Origin: Candidatus Gemmiger excrementavium
GTDB lineage: Bacteria > Bacillota > Clostridia > Oscillospirales > Ruminococcaceae
Direction: 5' to 3'
Assembly (NCBI GenBank): GCA_019116485.1
Contig: DXBO01000134.1
Coordinates: 1-64,000, forward strand
DNA length: 64,000 nt
The notes under the pieces are model-generated. The model saw nothing but the letters and a program-made list of their open reading frames with translations, was not told where the DNA came from and did not search any database. Position numbers and translations under genes: made by a program. Of the stretch, positions 63,849 to 64,000 are shown piece after piece. Each line of letters opens with the position of its first letter. Within the stretch, counting starts at the first letter, position 1.

Positions 63849-64000
63849 TTGCAAGGATTAAAACAGATTCTGCTGGAAGCCCTGAGCAACGAGACCGCCT
63901 TCACCCTGCCGGTGCTGGACGGCATCCCGGTGGCGTCGTCGGTACTGGTGAGCTGGGTGCTCATGCTGGTGCTGATGGCCGCCACCCTGTGGATGACCCG
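63849..64000 (+). CDS. atpB: Partial CDS, putative F0F1 ATP synthase subunit a (5' end only)
   Basis: TTG start after GAGGTGAGA; LQGLKQILLEALSNETAFTLPVLDGIPVASSVLVSWVLMLVLMAATLWMT resembles the subunit a N-terminus; runs off the window. Confidence 0.5.
   Translation, partial: MQGLKQILLEALSNETAFTLPVLDGIPVASSVLVSWVLMLVLMAATLWMT

Noticed and set aside
1-64000. CRISPR arrays, tRNA/rRNA genes, prophage or transposase genes
   Set aside because: None could be recognised by eye; no regularly spaced repeats, no integrase or transposase-like products in the ORF track

Overview
This 64 kb, high-GC window looks like a chromosomal segment from an anaerobic gut Firmicute (Oscillospiraceae/Ruminococcaceae-like; taxonomy is inferred from gene content only). 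It is densely coding, with about 50 genes, many intrinsic terminators, and no rRNA, tRNA, CRISPR or obvious transposase that I could find. Main modules: desulfoferrodoxin + rubredoxin (the rubredoxin is absent from the ORF track); a K+ uptake locus (KtrB/TrkH, KtrA/TrkA, a 45-aa membrane peptide, a short KdpD-like kinase, KdpE); a P-loop NTPase/ModE-HTH fusion followed by a xanthine permease, a three-subunit molybdenum hydroxylase of xanthine dehydrogenase type and a MocA-like nucleotidyltransferase, plus a guanine deaminase further on; a SigK-like sigma factor followed by a 1723-aa secreted M60-type metallopeptidase with an internal dockerin and an adjacent membrane-anchored protein with a possible cohesin-like domain; a WecE / GNAT / ArnC-like / ArnE-ArnF-like / GT-C cluster that suggests lipid-linked amino-deoxysugar decoration of the envelope; a TetR / FAD-oxidoreductase / ferredoxin-reductase operon; an ECF sigma / zinc-finger anti-sigma / unknown operon; a glycolipid glycosyltransferase cluster; a DcuS/DcuR-like two-component system; and the 5' end of a putative ATP synthase subunit a gene at the right edge. 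The strongest candidates for new biology are the M60-dockerin plus anchored-protein pair, the Arn-like envelope glycosylation cluster, the Ktr/Kdp hybrid with its small protein, the NTPase-ModE fusion, and an unexplained structured intergenic region at 47.9-48.3 kb. All family calls are by eye; no database search was run.
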